This document shows positions 1-5,956 of a DNA stretch of 7,029 bases, in pieces. Position 1 is the first letter of the stretch. Each line of letters begins with the position of its first letter. Location: the NCBI GenBank assembly GCA_029865675.1, contig JARXAU010000052.1, positions 1-7,029 on the forward strand. Reading direction: 5' to 3'. Origin of the DNA: Rhodoferax sp. Lineage in GTDB: Bacteria; Pseudomonadota; Gammaproteobacteria; Burkholderiales; Burkholderiaceae_C. The notes beneath the pieces were generated by a model. That model had not been told where the DNA came from and did not search any database. It saw nothing but the letters and a program-made list of their open reading frames with translations. The translations under genes were made by a program, and so were the position numbers.

Positions 1-825
1 CACCAAGACCACGGCCAAAGCCCGGCGGTGTGCCAGGGCGCGATTGACCTGGGCTTTAGCTCGGTGATGATGGACGGCAGCCTAGAGGCCGACGGCAAGT
101 CGATTGCCAGCTACGAGTACAACGTCGAGGTGACGCAACAGGTAGTGGCCATGGCGCACGCGCGTGGCGTGACGGTGGAAGGCGAACTCGGCTGCTTAGG
201 CTCGCTTGAAACCATGCAAGGTGACAAAGAAGACGGCCACGGCACGGATGCCGTGATGACCATGGACCAGCTGCTGACTGACCCCGAGCAAGCCGCCGAT
301 TTTGTGAAACGCACCCAGCTCGACGCCCTAGCCATCGCCATTGGCACCAGCCACGGCGCCTACAAGTTCACCCGCAAACCCACTGGCGACATTTTGGCCA
401 TCGAGCGCATTAAAGAAATTAACCGCCGCCTGCCCAACACGCACTTGGTGATGCACGGTTCAAGCAGCGTGCCGCAAGACCTGCTGGCCATCATCAACCA
501 GTACGGCGGCAAGATGAAAGAAACCTACGGCGTGCCGGTGGAAGAGATTCAGAAGGCCATTCAGTTTGGCGTGCGCAAAATCAATATCGACACCGACATC
601 CGCCTGGCCATGACCGCCGCCTGCCGCAAGTTTTTGTGGGAAAACCCCGACAAATTCGACGCCCGCGAATGGCTCAAGCCGGCCCGCGAAGCCGCCAAGC
701 AGATTTGCAAGCAACGCTTCTTGGAATTCGGCTGCGAAGGCCAGGGCGCCAAAATCAAAGGCGACAGCCTGACCGTGGTGGCTGCCAAATACAGCCGGGG
801 AGAGCTGGCGCAAGTGGTGCAGTAG
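1..825 (+). CDS. fba: Class II fructose-1,6-bisphosphate aldolase, Calvin-cycle subtype (5' end missing)
   Basis: This cytosolic zinc enzyme reversibly condenses dihydroxyacetone phosphate with glyceraldehyde 3-phosphate (or erythrose 4-phosphate in the Calvin cycle). The frame is open from base 1, so the gene begins outside the window; 274 residues are visible and I estimate 70-90 are missing, given a family length near 350. The visible part opens with HQDHG (residues 1-5), which carries the catalytic Asp and a zinc His. GELGCLGS follows near 61, then GTSHGAYKF with a zinc His at 118, MHGSSS with another zinc/phosphate-site His at 152, and NIDTD at 195-199, which binds substrate phosphate. 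These motifs match the CbbA-like branch rather than the E. coli FbaA branch. The C-terminus is intact, with stop TAG at 823-825. The gene is followed by a hairpin, so it probably ends its own transcript. The first ATG/GTG in the window is not the true start. Family assignment is very secure; CbbA versus general glycolytic use cannot be settled here. Confidence 0.97.
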   Translation, partial: HQDHGQSPAVCQGAIDLGFSSVMMDGSLEADGKSIASYEYNVEVTQQVVAMAHARGVTVEGELGCLGSLETMQGDKEDGHGTDAVMTMDQLLTDPEQAADFVKRTQLDALAIAIGTSHGAYKFTRKPTGDILAIERIKEINRRLPNTHLVMHGSSSVPQDLLAIINQYGGKMKETYGVPVEEIQKAIQFGVRKINIDTDIRLAMTAACRKFLWENPDKFDAREWLKPAREAAKQICKQRFLEFGCEGQGAKIKGDSLTVVAAKYSRGELAQVVQ

Positions 826-851
826 CCACAACGGCACACTGTTGCTCCTCT

Positions 852-881
852 GTAAGAGGCCGCCGCAAGGCGGCTTCTTAC
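852..881 (+). terminator. Hairpin after fba, probable terminator or 3' stabilising stem
   Basis: Two 13-nt arms (852-864 and 869-881) pair completely with one G-U wobble and close on a GCAA loop, a GNRA tetraloop. The hairpin sits 26 nt after the fba stop. No run of T follows, only TTGG, so it is not a textbook intrinsic terminator. It may be a weak terminator, or a stem that protects the fba mRNA 3' end. Confidence 0.6.
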
Positions 882-922
882 TTGGCGGGTACAGGCTGCG
901 TCGAGCACCTTGGCAGCCGCTG

Positions 923-938
923 CTAGGGCAAACCCTAG
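923..938. promoter_or_regulatory. Perfect inverted repeat CTAGGG-N4-CCCTAG, candidate operator
   Basis: The arms at 923-928 and 933-938 are perfect 6-nt complements around CAAA. The repeat ends one base before the proposed -35 box at 940, which is where an activator or repressor dimer would bind. It contains two CTAG tetranucleotides, a rare word in many bacterial genomes. A further CCCTAG half-site lies in the leader at 1065-1070. No regulator gene is encoded next to it in this window, so the binding protein is unknown. Confidence 0.4.
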
Positions 939-939
939 A

Positions 940-967
940 TTGACCCACTCTACAATTGGCATTTAAT
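940..967 (+). promoter_or_regulatory. Sigma70-type promoter of the six-gene operon
   Basis: TTGACC at 940-945 matches 5 of 6 bases of the -35 consensus. After a 16-nt spacer, TTTAAT at 962-967 matches 5 of 6 bases of the -10 consensus. Transcription would start near 974 and give a leader of about 145 nt before the first clear gene. It lies between the fba hairpin and the operon and points towards it. No comparably good promoter was seen before the later genes of the block. Confidence 0.6.
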
Positions 968-973
968 GTGCCA
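957..973. promoter_or_regulatory. Inverted repeat TGGCA-N7-TGCCA over the -10 box, candidate operator
   Basis: The arms at 957-961 and 969-973 are perfect 5-nt complements. They enclose the whole -10 hexamer and end about where transcription would begin. A dimeric repressor bound here would block RNA polymerase. A 5-nt arm can arise by chance, so this is tentative; its position is the main argument. Confidence 0.35.
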
Positions 974-991
974 TAAGATTGGAGCCACTCT

Positions 992-1120
992 TTGACGAAT
1001 ACCTCGCCCCCGCTTGTCGCCCGGCACATCCACGCGTGCATGCCCCAGGCGCGTAGTGCCCAAGCCCTAGCCAAATCCGAAACTCTGCCAAGCGGCGCGT
1101 GCCGCCCGGAGGCCGCATGA
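992..1120 (+). CDS. Possible 42-codon leader ORF with TTG start
   Basis: GGAG at 981-984 lies 7 nt before a TTG codon at 992. The frame stays open for 42 codons and stops at TGA 1118-1120, which overlaps both candidate ATG codons (1117 and 1120) of the next gene. That arrangement would couple translation of the next gene to this ORF. The predicted peptide is rich in Ala, Pro and Ser, has no membrane segment and matches nothing I recognise. In GC-rich DNA a frame this short is often open by chance, so it may not be a real gene. Confidence 0.22.
   Translation: MTNTSPPLVARHIHACMPQARSAQALAKSETLPSGACRPEAA
1108..1112 (+). promoter_or_regulatory. Shine-Dalgarno GGAGG that decides the start at 1120
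   Basis: GGAGG lies 4 nt before ATG 1117 and 7 nt before ATG 1120, so the second ATG has the better spacing. The GTG at 1099 lies upstream of this site and cannot use it. A 5-bp GC stem (1092-1096 with 1101-1105, loop GCGT) sits two bases before the site and contains that GTG. Confidence 0.6.
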
Positions 1121-1761
1121 TGGTCGGCGCGTGGTGGGCTTGGCCGCTGGCCTTGGCGTTGTATGTGGTGTTTCGCGCCTGGTACGACAACTGGCGCGGT
1201 CCCCTGAGCAAGGCCGAAATTGACGCTTTTTTGGCCCACACAGCCGACTCGCCCACCGGCAGCACCACCGACCCGGCCGTGGTGCGCGCTTTTTTGGAGG
1301 CCGATGACGGGCGCGAGTTTGTCATGAGCAATCTGGTGCGCGTGCAGCCTGGCGAGGTGCCGCACCCGGTCACTGGTGCGCCGGTGCAGGGTCTGGCGAT
1401 GATGCAGGAGTACGGGCGACGCTTTGTGCTTGTGTTGTTGCGCCACGGCGGCCACCCCATGCTGGTGATGCGCAAGGTGGGTGGCTATGTGGACTCTTGG
1501 AACACACCGCCCGACCCGGGCTGGCACCTGGTGGGCGCCATGCGCTACCGCAGCCGGCGCGACATGATGGCGCTGGCCAGGCACCCTGCGCTGCGCGAAG
1601 TGCACCCCTTCAAGACGGCAGGAACCGACATGACATTCTCTTTTCCCACCCATGTGGTGATGGGCATGGCCTTGCGGCCACGGGCTTGGGTGGCGCTGGC
1701 GCTGGCTTTTGTGGCGGCCTTGGTGCACTTGGCCAGCCTGATCTCTCTTGTGGGTCGCTAA
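1120..1761 (+). CDS. Membrane-anchored DUF1330-like (dimeric alpha+beta barrel) protein
   Basis: The function is unknown. The 213-residue product has a hydrophobic N-terminal segment at about 3-21, rich in Trp and Leu, with no cleavage site I can see. A soluble domain follows (about 60-178), then a second hydrophobic helix (about 188-210) with a short basic end. In the middle domain, FVMSNLVRV (67-75), YGRRF and HGG (98-111), and W-LVGAMRYRSRRDMMAL (135-152) followed by HPALREV-HPFKTAG resemble the two-strand and helix repeats of DUF1330-type ferredoxin-like proteins. Assignment to that fold is inference. ATG 1117 is the alternative start; an in-frame TAG at 1054-1056 excludes a much longer protein. 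It is the first gene of the operon, 3 nt before the hydrolase and in the same frame. Both termini may sit in the inner membrane and hold the domain on one face. Confidence 0.75.
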   Translation: MVGAWWAWPLALALYVVFRAWYDNWRGPLSKAEIDAFLAHTADSPTGSTTDPAVVRAFLEADDGREFVMSNLVRVQPGEVPHPVTGAPVQGLAMMQEYGRRFVLVLLRHGGHPMLVMRKVGGYVDSWNTPPDPGWHLVGAMRYRSRRDMMALARHPALREVHPFKTAGTDMTFSFPTHVVMGMALRPRAWVALALAFVAALVHLASLISLVGR

Positions 1762-1764
1762 GCC

Positions 1765-2454
1765 GTGCACATTCCTCGCACCCTCGACAGCGAGCCCATT
1801 GTGCTGACGCACGGCAACCCTAGCTGGTCTTACCTTCACCGCCACATGATGGCACCACTGGCTGCCACCGGGCGGCGGGTGATTGCCGTGGACTTGGTGG
1901 GCCATGGCCGCTCCGACAAACCCGCGTCCAAGGACGGCTACTCCCTGGCGCGCCATCTGGACTGGATGTTCCAGTGGCTGCTGGCCATGGACTTGCAGCA
2001 CACCCGCCTGTCCCGCCCAGACCAGGGCGGCACCGTCGGTCTGCACCTGGTGGCCCATTTTCCCGAACGCTGTGACCGCGTGGTGGTGTCCCACAGCGGC
2101 ATGCCGCAGGGCGACGGCAGCAACTGGTTTCTAACACTCTGGACTACCTTGATGAGCCGCGCGACACGCTTTCCGTGGTGGATGCTCAAGCCGGGTTTCG
2201 CCAAACCCATTAGCGCAGCGACCTACCGCGCGTACCGGGCGCCCTATCCCACGCCCGCCTATGAAAAAGGCCCGGCCAAGTTTCCGGTGCTTATCGCTGT
2301 CGCCCCCGACAACCCGGGTGTGCCGCTCAACCGTGCCGCATGGGCCAAGCTCAAGACCTTCGACAAGCCTTTTTTGACCCTGTTTAGCGGCAAGGACGTT
2401 GTGGCACGGGGCTTGGACCGGCGCATCGTGCGCTTTTTGCAGGTGCGGCCGTGA
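1765..2454 (+). CDS. Truncated haloalkane dehalogenase-like alpha/beta hydrolase
   Basis: The family cleaves carbon-halogen bonds in the cytosol using an Asp nucleophile, with an Asp/Glu and a His. The product has 229 residues against about 300 for the family. HGNPSW (16-21) is the oxyanion loop, and VDLVGHGRSDKP (42-53) and DWM-WL (66-72) are typical. The nucleophile motif reads PDQGG (85-89), so Asp86 is kept but the halide-binding Trp expected next to it is Gln87. A recognisable cap follows, with FPVLIAVAPDNPGVPLNRAAW at 173-193. Asp211 in SGKD is a plausible catalytic acid. The protein stops 18 residues later, before the usual strand and catalytic His. At the N-terminus it starts at what is normally the MHY-DEG strand, so the first strand is missing; the upstream stop at 1759-1761 is in the same frame, so no extension is possible. 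The GTG start has no clear ribosome binding site and may depend on reinitiation. It may be a pseudogene or a repurposed protein. Confidence 0.75.
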   Translation: MHIPRTLDSEPIVLTHGNPSWSYLHRHMMAPLAATGRRVIAVDLVGHGRSDKPASKDGYSLARHLDWMFQWLLAMDLQHTRLSRPDQGGTVGLHLVAHFPERCDRVVVSHSGMPQGDGSNWFLTLWTTLMSRATRFPWWMLKPGFAKPISAATYRAYRAPYPTPAYEKGPAKFPVLIAVAPDNPGVPLNRAAWAKLKTFDKPFLTLFSGKDVVARGLDRRIVRFLQVRP

Positions 2455-2894
2455 ACGCGCTGGTGCAAGGCCTGTGGGCTGATCACTACACCGGCCACCC
2501 CTGGTCTTTGGTGTTTTTGGGCGTGGTGGGCGTGCTCACGCTGGTTCCGGGGCTGATTCACCACTTTTTTCGCGATGGCGGCGCTGAATCAATCGGCGGG
2601 CTGCAGTTGGGCGCGCAGCGCGAGCTGATCATTGGCGTGTTCGGCTGGCTGGGTGCGACCCAAATTTCGTGGGGCCTGCTGGTCTTGGCGGTGGCCGGGC
2701 ATTACCAGATGCTCGCACCGCTGGTGCTGTTTTTGCTGATTGTGGAGCGCAGCCTGCTGGTGGTGCGCTGGTGGCTGTCCCCGCGCAAACCGGCGCACCG
2801 GCCACCCGAGCACTATGCCAGCCTGGTGTTGTTGCCCGTGGCCATCGGTTTTTTTGTCATGGCGCTGCCTGCCACGCAGACACCGGTCGTCTGA
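2451..2894 (+). CDS. Small four-helix integral membrane protein, function unknown
   Basis: The start GTG (2451) overlaps the hydrolase stop as GTGA, a sign of translational coupling. The 147-residue product has four hydrophobic stretches at about 18-38, 60-82, 87-108 and 122-141, so it is an inner-membrane protein with both ends probably on the same side. Polar features between helices include HHFFRDGG (37-44), QREL (56-59) and a basic loop RKPAHRPPEH (112-121). By the positive-inside rule that loop, between helices 3 and 4, should face the cytoplasm. QISWG (71-75) sits inside the second helix. I do not recognise the family; it has a loose likeness to small DUF4345-type proteins, which I would not rely on. 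It has no transporter signature. Its place between a hydrolase and a GST suggests a role at the membrane for the same process, by context only. Confidence 0.75.
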   Translation: MNALVQGLWADHYTGHPWSLVFLGVVGVLTLVPGLIHHFFRDGGAESIGGLQLGAQRELIIGVFGWLGATQISWGLLVLAVAGHYQMLAPLVLFLLIVERSLLVVRWWLSPRKPAHRPPEHYASLVLLPVAIGFFVMALPATQTPVV

Positions 2895-2907
2895 GCCCAG
2901 AGGCAGC

Positions 2908-4086
2908 ATGACCCCAGCCCCCTCCCCGGTAGCCGAGCGCGCGCCGCTCACCCTGTTTGGTGCGCCCGTGGGCCTGTACACCGGCAAGGTGCGCAGCTAC
3001 TTGCGCAAGCAAGGCATCCCCTACGTAGAACGCCTGCCCACCGACCCGGTGTTCGCCAGCGAGGTCATGCCCGCAGTCAAGCGTTTTATCAACCCGGTGG
3101 TCCGCTTGGCCGACGGCACCCTGGTGCAAGACACCGCCGACATCATTGACTACCTGGAGCGCGAGGGCCACGCCCGCTTTAGCGTCTATCCCGCGCAGCC
3201 CTTGCAGCGCCTGGTGGCGCTGGCGCTGGACATGTTTGGTGGTGAAGGGCAGGTGCGTGCGGCCATGCACTACCGCTGGACTTACCGCGCCTACAACGAG
3301 ACCTTTTTGCGCCACGAGTTCGGTCTGGCCTACCGCGCGGCGGGCATGGCGCAGCCGGCCATTGAGCAGCAGCTCGACGGTTTTATGGCCTACCTTAGCG
3401 CCTACCTGCCCAAGCTGGGCATCACAGCAGGCAGTGCGCCCGCAGTGGAGGCCGCCTACGAGGACTTGCTGCTGGCGCTAGACGCGCATTTCCATCAGCA
3501 GCCCTATCTGCTGGGAGGCCAGCCCACGGTGGCGGACTTTGGCTTTATTGCCAATTTGTTCGCCCACCTGGGGCGCGACCCCTACCCCGCAGACCTGATG
3601 AAGCGCAAGGCGCCCAGCGTGTTCCGCTGGACCGAGCGGATGATGGCCAATGACCCGGACACCCCAGAGTTTCCTGCAATGGCATTTGCGCTGCCGCCCG
3701 CCGACACCGTGCCTTCCACCCTGGGCCCGGTGCTGCGTCTGATGGCGCAGGACTACCTGCCCGAAGTGCAGATGATCGTCAGCCACACCAATGCCTGGTT
3801 GGGCGCGCAGGGCGATCTGGCCCCTGGCACGCCGGTCGGCGGCAAGCCCCAGGTGCGCACCATCGGCCAAGGCCGCTTTACGCTGCGCGGCGTCGAGCTG
3901 CAGGCCATGGTCGCACCCTACAGCCTGTACATGTTGCAGCGCATCACCGACGCCTTTGGCGCCCTGGCGCCGGGCGAGCAAAGCCGTGTCCACGCCTATT
4001 TTTCCGAGCACGGGCTGGGGGATTTGCTCACCCTCACGGCCGCCCGGCGCGTGCTGCGGCAAAACCACCTGGAAGTCTGGGCGTGA
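2908..4086 (+). CDS. Glutathione S-transferase-like protein with C-terminal extension (392 aa)
   Basis: GSTs add glutathione to electrophilic compounds or use it as a cofactor, usually as cytosolic dimers. The thioredoxin-like domain starts with LTLFGAPVGLYTGKVRSYL (14-32); the expected catalytic Ser/Cys/Tyr position is not obvious, with Tyr24 or Thr25 the nearest candidates. INPVVRL (61-67) holds the probable cis-Pro63, and QDTADIIDYLE (74-84) is the glutathione gamma-Glu site with Asp75-Thr76. The helical domain contains HYRWTY (121-126) and YLLGGQPTVADF (200-211), whose T--D is the classic N-capping box. Residues beyond about 265 form an extension absent from ordinary GSTs of 200-230 residues. 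The start ATG 2908 is preceded by AGAGG (2899-2903) and lies 13 nt after the previous stop. The frame is open 168 nt further upstream inside the membrane protein gene, but that part is not GST-like. It is paralogous to the last gene of the block. The substrate is unknown. Confidence 0.88.
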   Translation: MTPAPSPVAERAPLTLFGAPVGLYTGKVRSYLRKQGIPYVERLPTDPVFASEVMPAVKRFINPVVRLADGTLVQDTADIIDYLEREGHARFSVYPAQPLQRLVALALDMFGGEGQVRAAMHYRWTYRAYNETFLRHEFGLAYRAAGMAQPAIEQQLDGFMAYLSAYLPKLGITAGSAPAVEAAYEDLLLALDAHFHQQPYLLGGQPTVADFGFIANLFAHLGRDPYPADLMKRKAPSVFRWTERMMANDPDTPEFPAMAFALPPADTVPSTLGPVLRLMAQDYLPEVQMIVSHTNAWLGAQGDLAPGTPVGGKPQVRTIGQGRFTLRGVELQAMVAPYSLYMLQRITDAFGALAPGEQSRVHAYFSEHGLGDLLTLTAARRVLRQNHLEVWA

Positions 4087-4148
4087 GTCTGCCAAGGCAG
4101 GGTGCGACCGGTGGCCCAAGCGCGTCTGACACAGAAAGTGAAACTGCC

Positions 4149-4844
4149 ATGACCACTGCAATGAACCCATTGATTCCAAGCCATGTGCCCGCCATCAACC
4201 GGGTAGGCGGAATCCGCCCCACCATGATGGAGCTGATGAACACCCTGACCGGTGACATCTGGCTCAGCGTAGAACCGGTGACTGCGGAAGACGTGGCCGC
4301 GCTGACGGTGGATGCGCCCATGGTCAAGTACGGCCCAGGCGTCGCGTCCATGGACACCGCATGGTTTGACCGGTCCCCTGGAGCGGCTGAGGACGGTGCC
4401 TTGGTCGAAGCAGTGTTCGGTGGGCGCCGCTTCAGGCTGGTGGCCAAAGCGGGTCGTCCCAAGCCGCTGCCCGGCTCCATGGGCATCGAAATGGCGGTGG
4501 AGAAGTACCACAACGCCGTGTTTGCGGCCCATGCCGAGGTCGAATTTTTGGTCAGCTCTGAGGGCCAACATTTCGTTGAACAAGTCGATGCCCTTCCCGG
4601 CATGCCGCCCCTGGCACTGCCACCCGGTTACAGCCTGCGGCGTGTGACGCTCACCCAGCCTTGGGTAGTGCGGCTGCCGCGCCCGGTGCGGGTCTTCTTT
4701 TTTATGCCGCAGTTCCGCAGCTTTCATGGCCCGGTGGCCGATGTACCGCCAGACGCGATGGCACCAGCCCTAGTTTGCACAGACGCGCGCAGCGCCCCGA
4801 ACCAGGCAAGTTCTTCAACCTTAACAGCCCCAGGAGAGAGTTAA
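4149..4844 (+). CDS. Conserved-looking hypothetical protein between the two GST genes
   Basis: I do not recognise this family. From ATG 4149 it has 231 residues, no signal peptide and no membrane helix. The N-terminal region GGIRPTMMELMNTLTGD (20-36) is followed by a likely mixed alpha/beta region, with GGRRFRLVAKAGRPKPLPGS at 91-110. Then come EMAVEKYHNAVFAAHAEVEF (114-133) and a Pro- and Leu-rich stretch leading to VTLTQPWVVRLPRPVRVFFF (166-185). The last 35 residues are low in complexity, rich in Ala, Ser and Pro, and look unstructured. The start is uncertain: GTG 4083 overlaps the previous stop as GTGA and would add 22 polar residues, while ATG 4149 and ATG 4161 have only weak ribosome sites. 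I chose 4149 because the extra residues look uninformative. Its stop overlaps the next start (TAATG), so it is probably made together with the second GST. Function by context only. Confidence 0.65.
   Translation: MTTAMNPLIPSHVPAINRVGGIRPTMMELMNTLTGDIWLSVEPVTAEDVAALTVDAPMVKYGPGVASMDTAWFDRSPGAAEDGALVEAVFGGRRFRLVAKAGRPKPLPGSMGIEMAVEKYHNAVFAAHAEVEFLVSSEGQHFVEQVDALPGMPPLALPPGYSLRRVTLTQPWVVRLPRPVRVFFFMPQFRSFHGPVADVPPDAMAPALVCTDARSAPNQASSSTLTAPGES
4832..4836 (+). promoter_or_regulatory. Shine-Dalgarno AGGAG for the second GST gene
   Basis: AGGAG lies 7 nt before ATG 4844, inside the end of the preceding gene. It fixes the start at 4844, although the frame is open for about 180 nt more upstream. It is the clearest ribosome site of the later operon genes. 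Confidence 0.7.
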
Positions 4845-5872
4845 TGCAAGCCCCATCCCTTTTGCTCAATGGCGTGCACGGCTCGCCCTACACCCGCAAG
4901 ATGGTGGCGCTGCTGCGCTACCGGCGCATTGCGTACCGCATGGTGCCTTCCACCCAGGGCGTGCCGGGGCTGCCGCAGTCCAAGCCGCACCTCTTGCCCA
5001 CCTTCTATTTGCCCGGCGAAGACGGAAGCCTGCAGCCGGTGACCGACTCCACCCCGCTGATTCGCCGCTTTGACGCCGAGTTTGCCGACCGCCACGCCGT
5101 GCCGCCCGATCCGGCACTGGCCTTTATCGACGCCTTGCTGGAAGACTTTGCCGACGAGTGGCTGTCCAAAGCCATGTTCCATTACCGCTGGACCTACGCC
5201 CAAGACATTGCCAAGGCCAGCCCCATTTTGGCCAGCTGGTTTGGCACGCCCACGGATGACGCCACGCTGGCGCAATACGCTGCTTTTGTGGCGGGGCGGC
5301 AAATTCCCCGGCTGCGCTACGTGGGCTCTAACCCGACCACCCAGCCGGTCATTGAGGCCGGTTATGCGCGGGTGTTGCAGCTGCTCGAAGCGCACTTGCG
5401 CACGCACCGCTTTTTGATGGGGCAGCGCCCCGGCGCCTCAGACTTCGCCACCTACGGCCAATTGACCCAGTTGGTGCAATTCGACCCCACCCCCATGGCG
5501 CTGGCGGTGGCAAGCGCGCCGCGCGTGTGTGGCTGGGTGGGATTGTGCGATGACCCTTCGGGCATTGAGGTGCAGAGCAGCGACTGGCTGGACGCAACTG
5601 TGCTGCCCGCCACGGTGCAGGCTTTGCTGGCGGAAGTGGGCCGCTTGTACGCACCGCTGCTGCTGGCCAATGCCCAGGCGCTGGCCGACGGCCAAACCGA
5701 GTTGCGCACCACGGTCGACGGCCAGCCCTGGGTGCAACAGGCCTTTCCCTACCAGAACAAATGCCTGGCCTACTTGCGCCGCGACTACGCTGCGCTGGAC
5801 GCTGGTGCGCGCGCCGTGGTGGACCACGCCTTGGCTGGCACGGGCTGCGAACCGCTGTTCCAAGGGCTTTGA
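4844..5872 (+). CDS. Second glutathione S-transferase-like protein with C-terminal extension (342 aa)
   Basis: This is a GST-fold protein, probably cytosolic. The thioredoxin-like domain begins LLLNGVHGSPYTRKMVALL (6-24). Ser14 and Tyr16 sit where the catalytic Ser, Cys or Tyr of other classes is found. PTFYLP (52-57) holds the probable cis-Pro, and PVTDSTPLIRRFD (65-77) contains the gamma-Glu site. The helical domain has DEWLSKAMFHYRWTY (104-118) and FLMGQRPGASDFATYG (190-205), where the N-capping Asp200 is kept but the usual Ser/Thr three residues earlier is Gly197. Residues after about 245 form an extension that aligns without gaps with the first GST (PY at 302-303 against 337-338, then L, AL, G, V, G and L at matching spacing). 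The two are therefore distant paralogues of one long GST subfamily and might form a heterodimer. Its ATG shares one base with the previous stop (TAATG). It ends the operon, before a terminator. Confidence 0.87.
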   Translation: MQAPSLLLNGVHGSPYTRKMVALLRYRRIAYRMVPSTQGVPGLPQSKPHLLPTFYLPGEDGSLQPVTDSTPLIRRFDAEFADRHAVPPDPALAFIDALLEDFADEWLSKAMFHYRWTYAQDIAKASPILASWFGTPTDDATLAQYAAFVAGRQIPRLRYVGSNPTTQPVIEAGYARVLQLLEAHLRTHRFLMGQRPGASDFATYGQLTQLVQFDPTPMALAVASAPRVCGWVGLCDDPSGIEVQSSDWLDATVLPATVQALLAEVGRLYAPLLLANAQALADGQTELRTTVDGQPWVQQAFPYQNKCLAYLRRDYAALDAGARAVVDHALAGTGCEPLFQGL

Positions 5873-5894
5873 GGTGTGAGCCTGGGACACTGGC

Positions 5895-5900
5895 GATAAT
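5895..5900 (+). promoter_or_regulatory. Weak candidate -10 box (GATAAT) for purC
   Basis: GATAAT matches 5 of 6 bases of the -10 consensus and lies 56 nt before the purC start. No good -35 box stands at 16-18 nt; the nearest, TTGAGG at 5869-5874, is 20 nt away and overlaps the end of the GST gene. If it is used, transcription would begin near 5907, at the foot of the hairpin described next. purC needs a promoter downstream of the operon or read-through, which is the only reason to propose it. Confidence 0.25.
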
Positions 5901-5905
5901 TGCCG

Positions 5906-5942
5906 GGCCGCCACGACCGCTTGCGTCCTGGCGGTCTTTTTT
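5906..5942 (+). terminator. Rho-independent terminator of the operon, just before purC
   Basis: An outer stem pairs 5906-5913 with 5929-5936 (one G-U), followed by a 1x1 C-C mismatch and an inner GAC/GTC stem, with a 7-nt loop. Six T residues follow at 5937-5942. It lies 33 nt after the second GST stop, and its T run ends only 14 nt before the purC ATG. It can end the operon, but it may also act on the purC transcript as an attenuator. Confidence 0.75.
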
Positions 5943-5956
5943 ATCTTTAGCACCCC

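Noticed and set aside
826..1119. Mobile-element ends or attachment repeats at the left edge of the accessory block
   Set aside because: I compared the sequence after fba with that before purC and saw no direct repeat, terminal inverted repeat, tRNA fragment or recombinase gene.
460..2094. A 544-codon open frame on the minus strand
   Set aside because: It lies antisense to fba, the first operon gene and the hydrolase, spans the fba hairpin and the promoter, and its product is rich in His, Gln, Arg and Gly without any domain. This is typical of the antisense frame in GC-rich genes.
2740..2907. Upstream extension of the first GST from an earlier start
   Set aside because: The extra 56 residues are Trp-, Cys- and Arg-rich out-of-frame translation of the membrane protein gene. 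The GST domain begins after ATG 2908, which has its own ribosome site.
3478..4179. Minus-strand open frame opposite the first GST gene
   Set aside because: The composition is rich in His, Gln and Arg with no motif, while the plus strand encodes a clear GST. It is an antisense shadow.
5911..5926. Resemblance to a PurR box before purC
   Set aside because: Only 11 of 16 bases match the gammaproteobacterial consensus, with one good half (CTTGCGT), and it falls inside the terminator hairpin. That PurR is mainly known from enteric and related bacteria.
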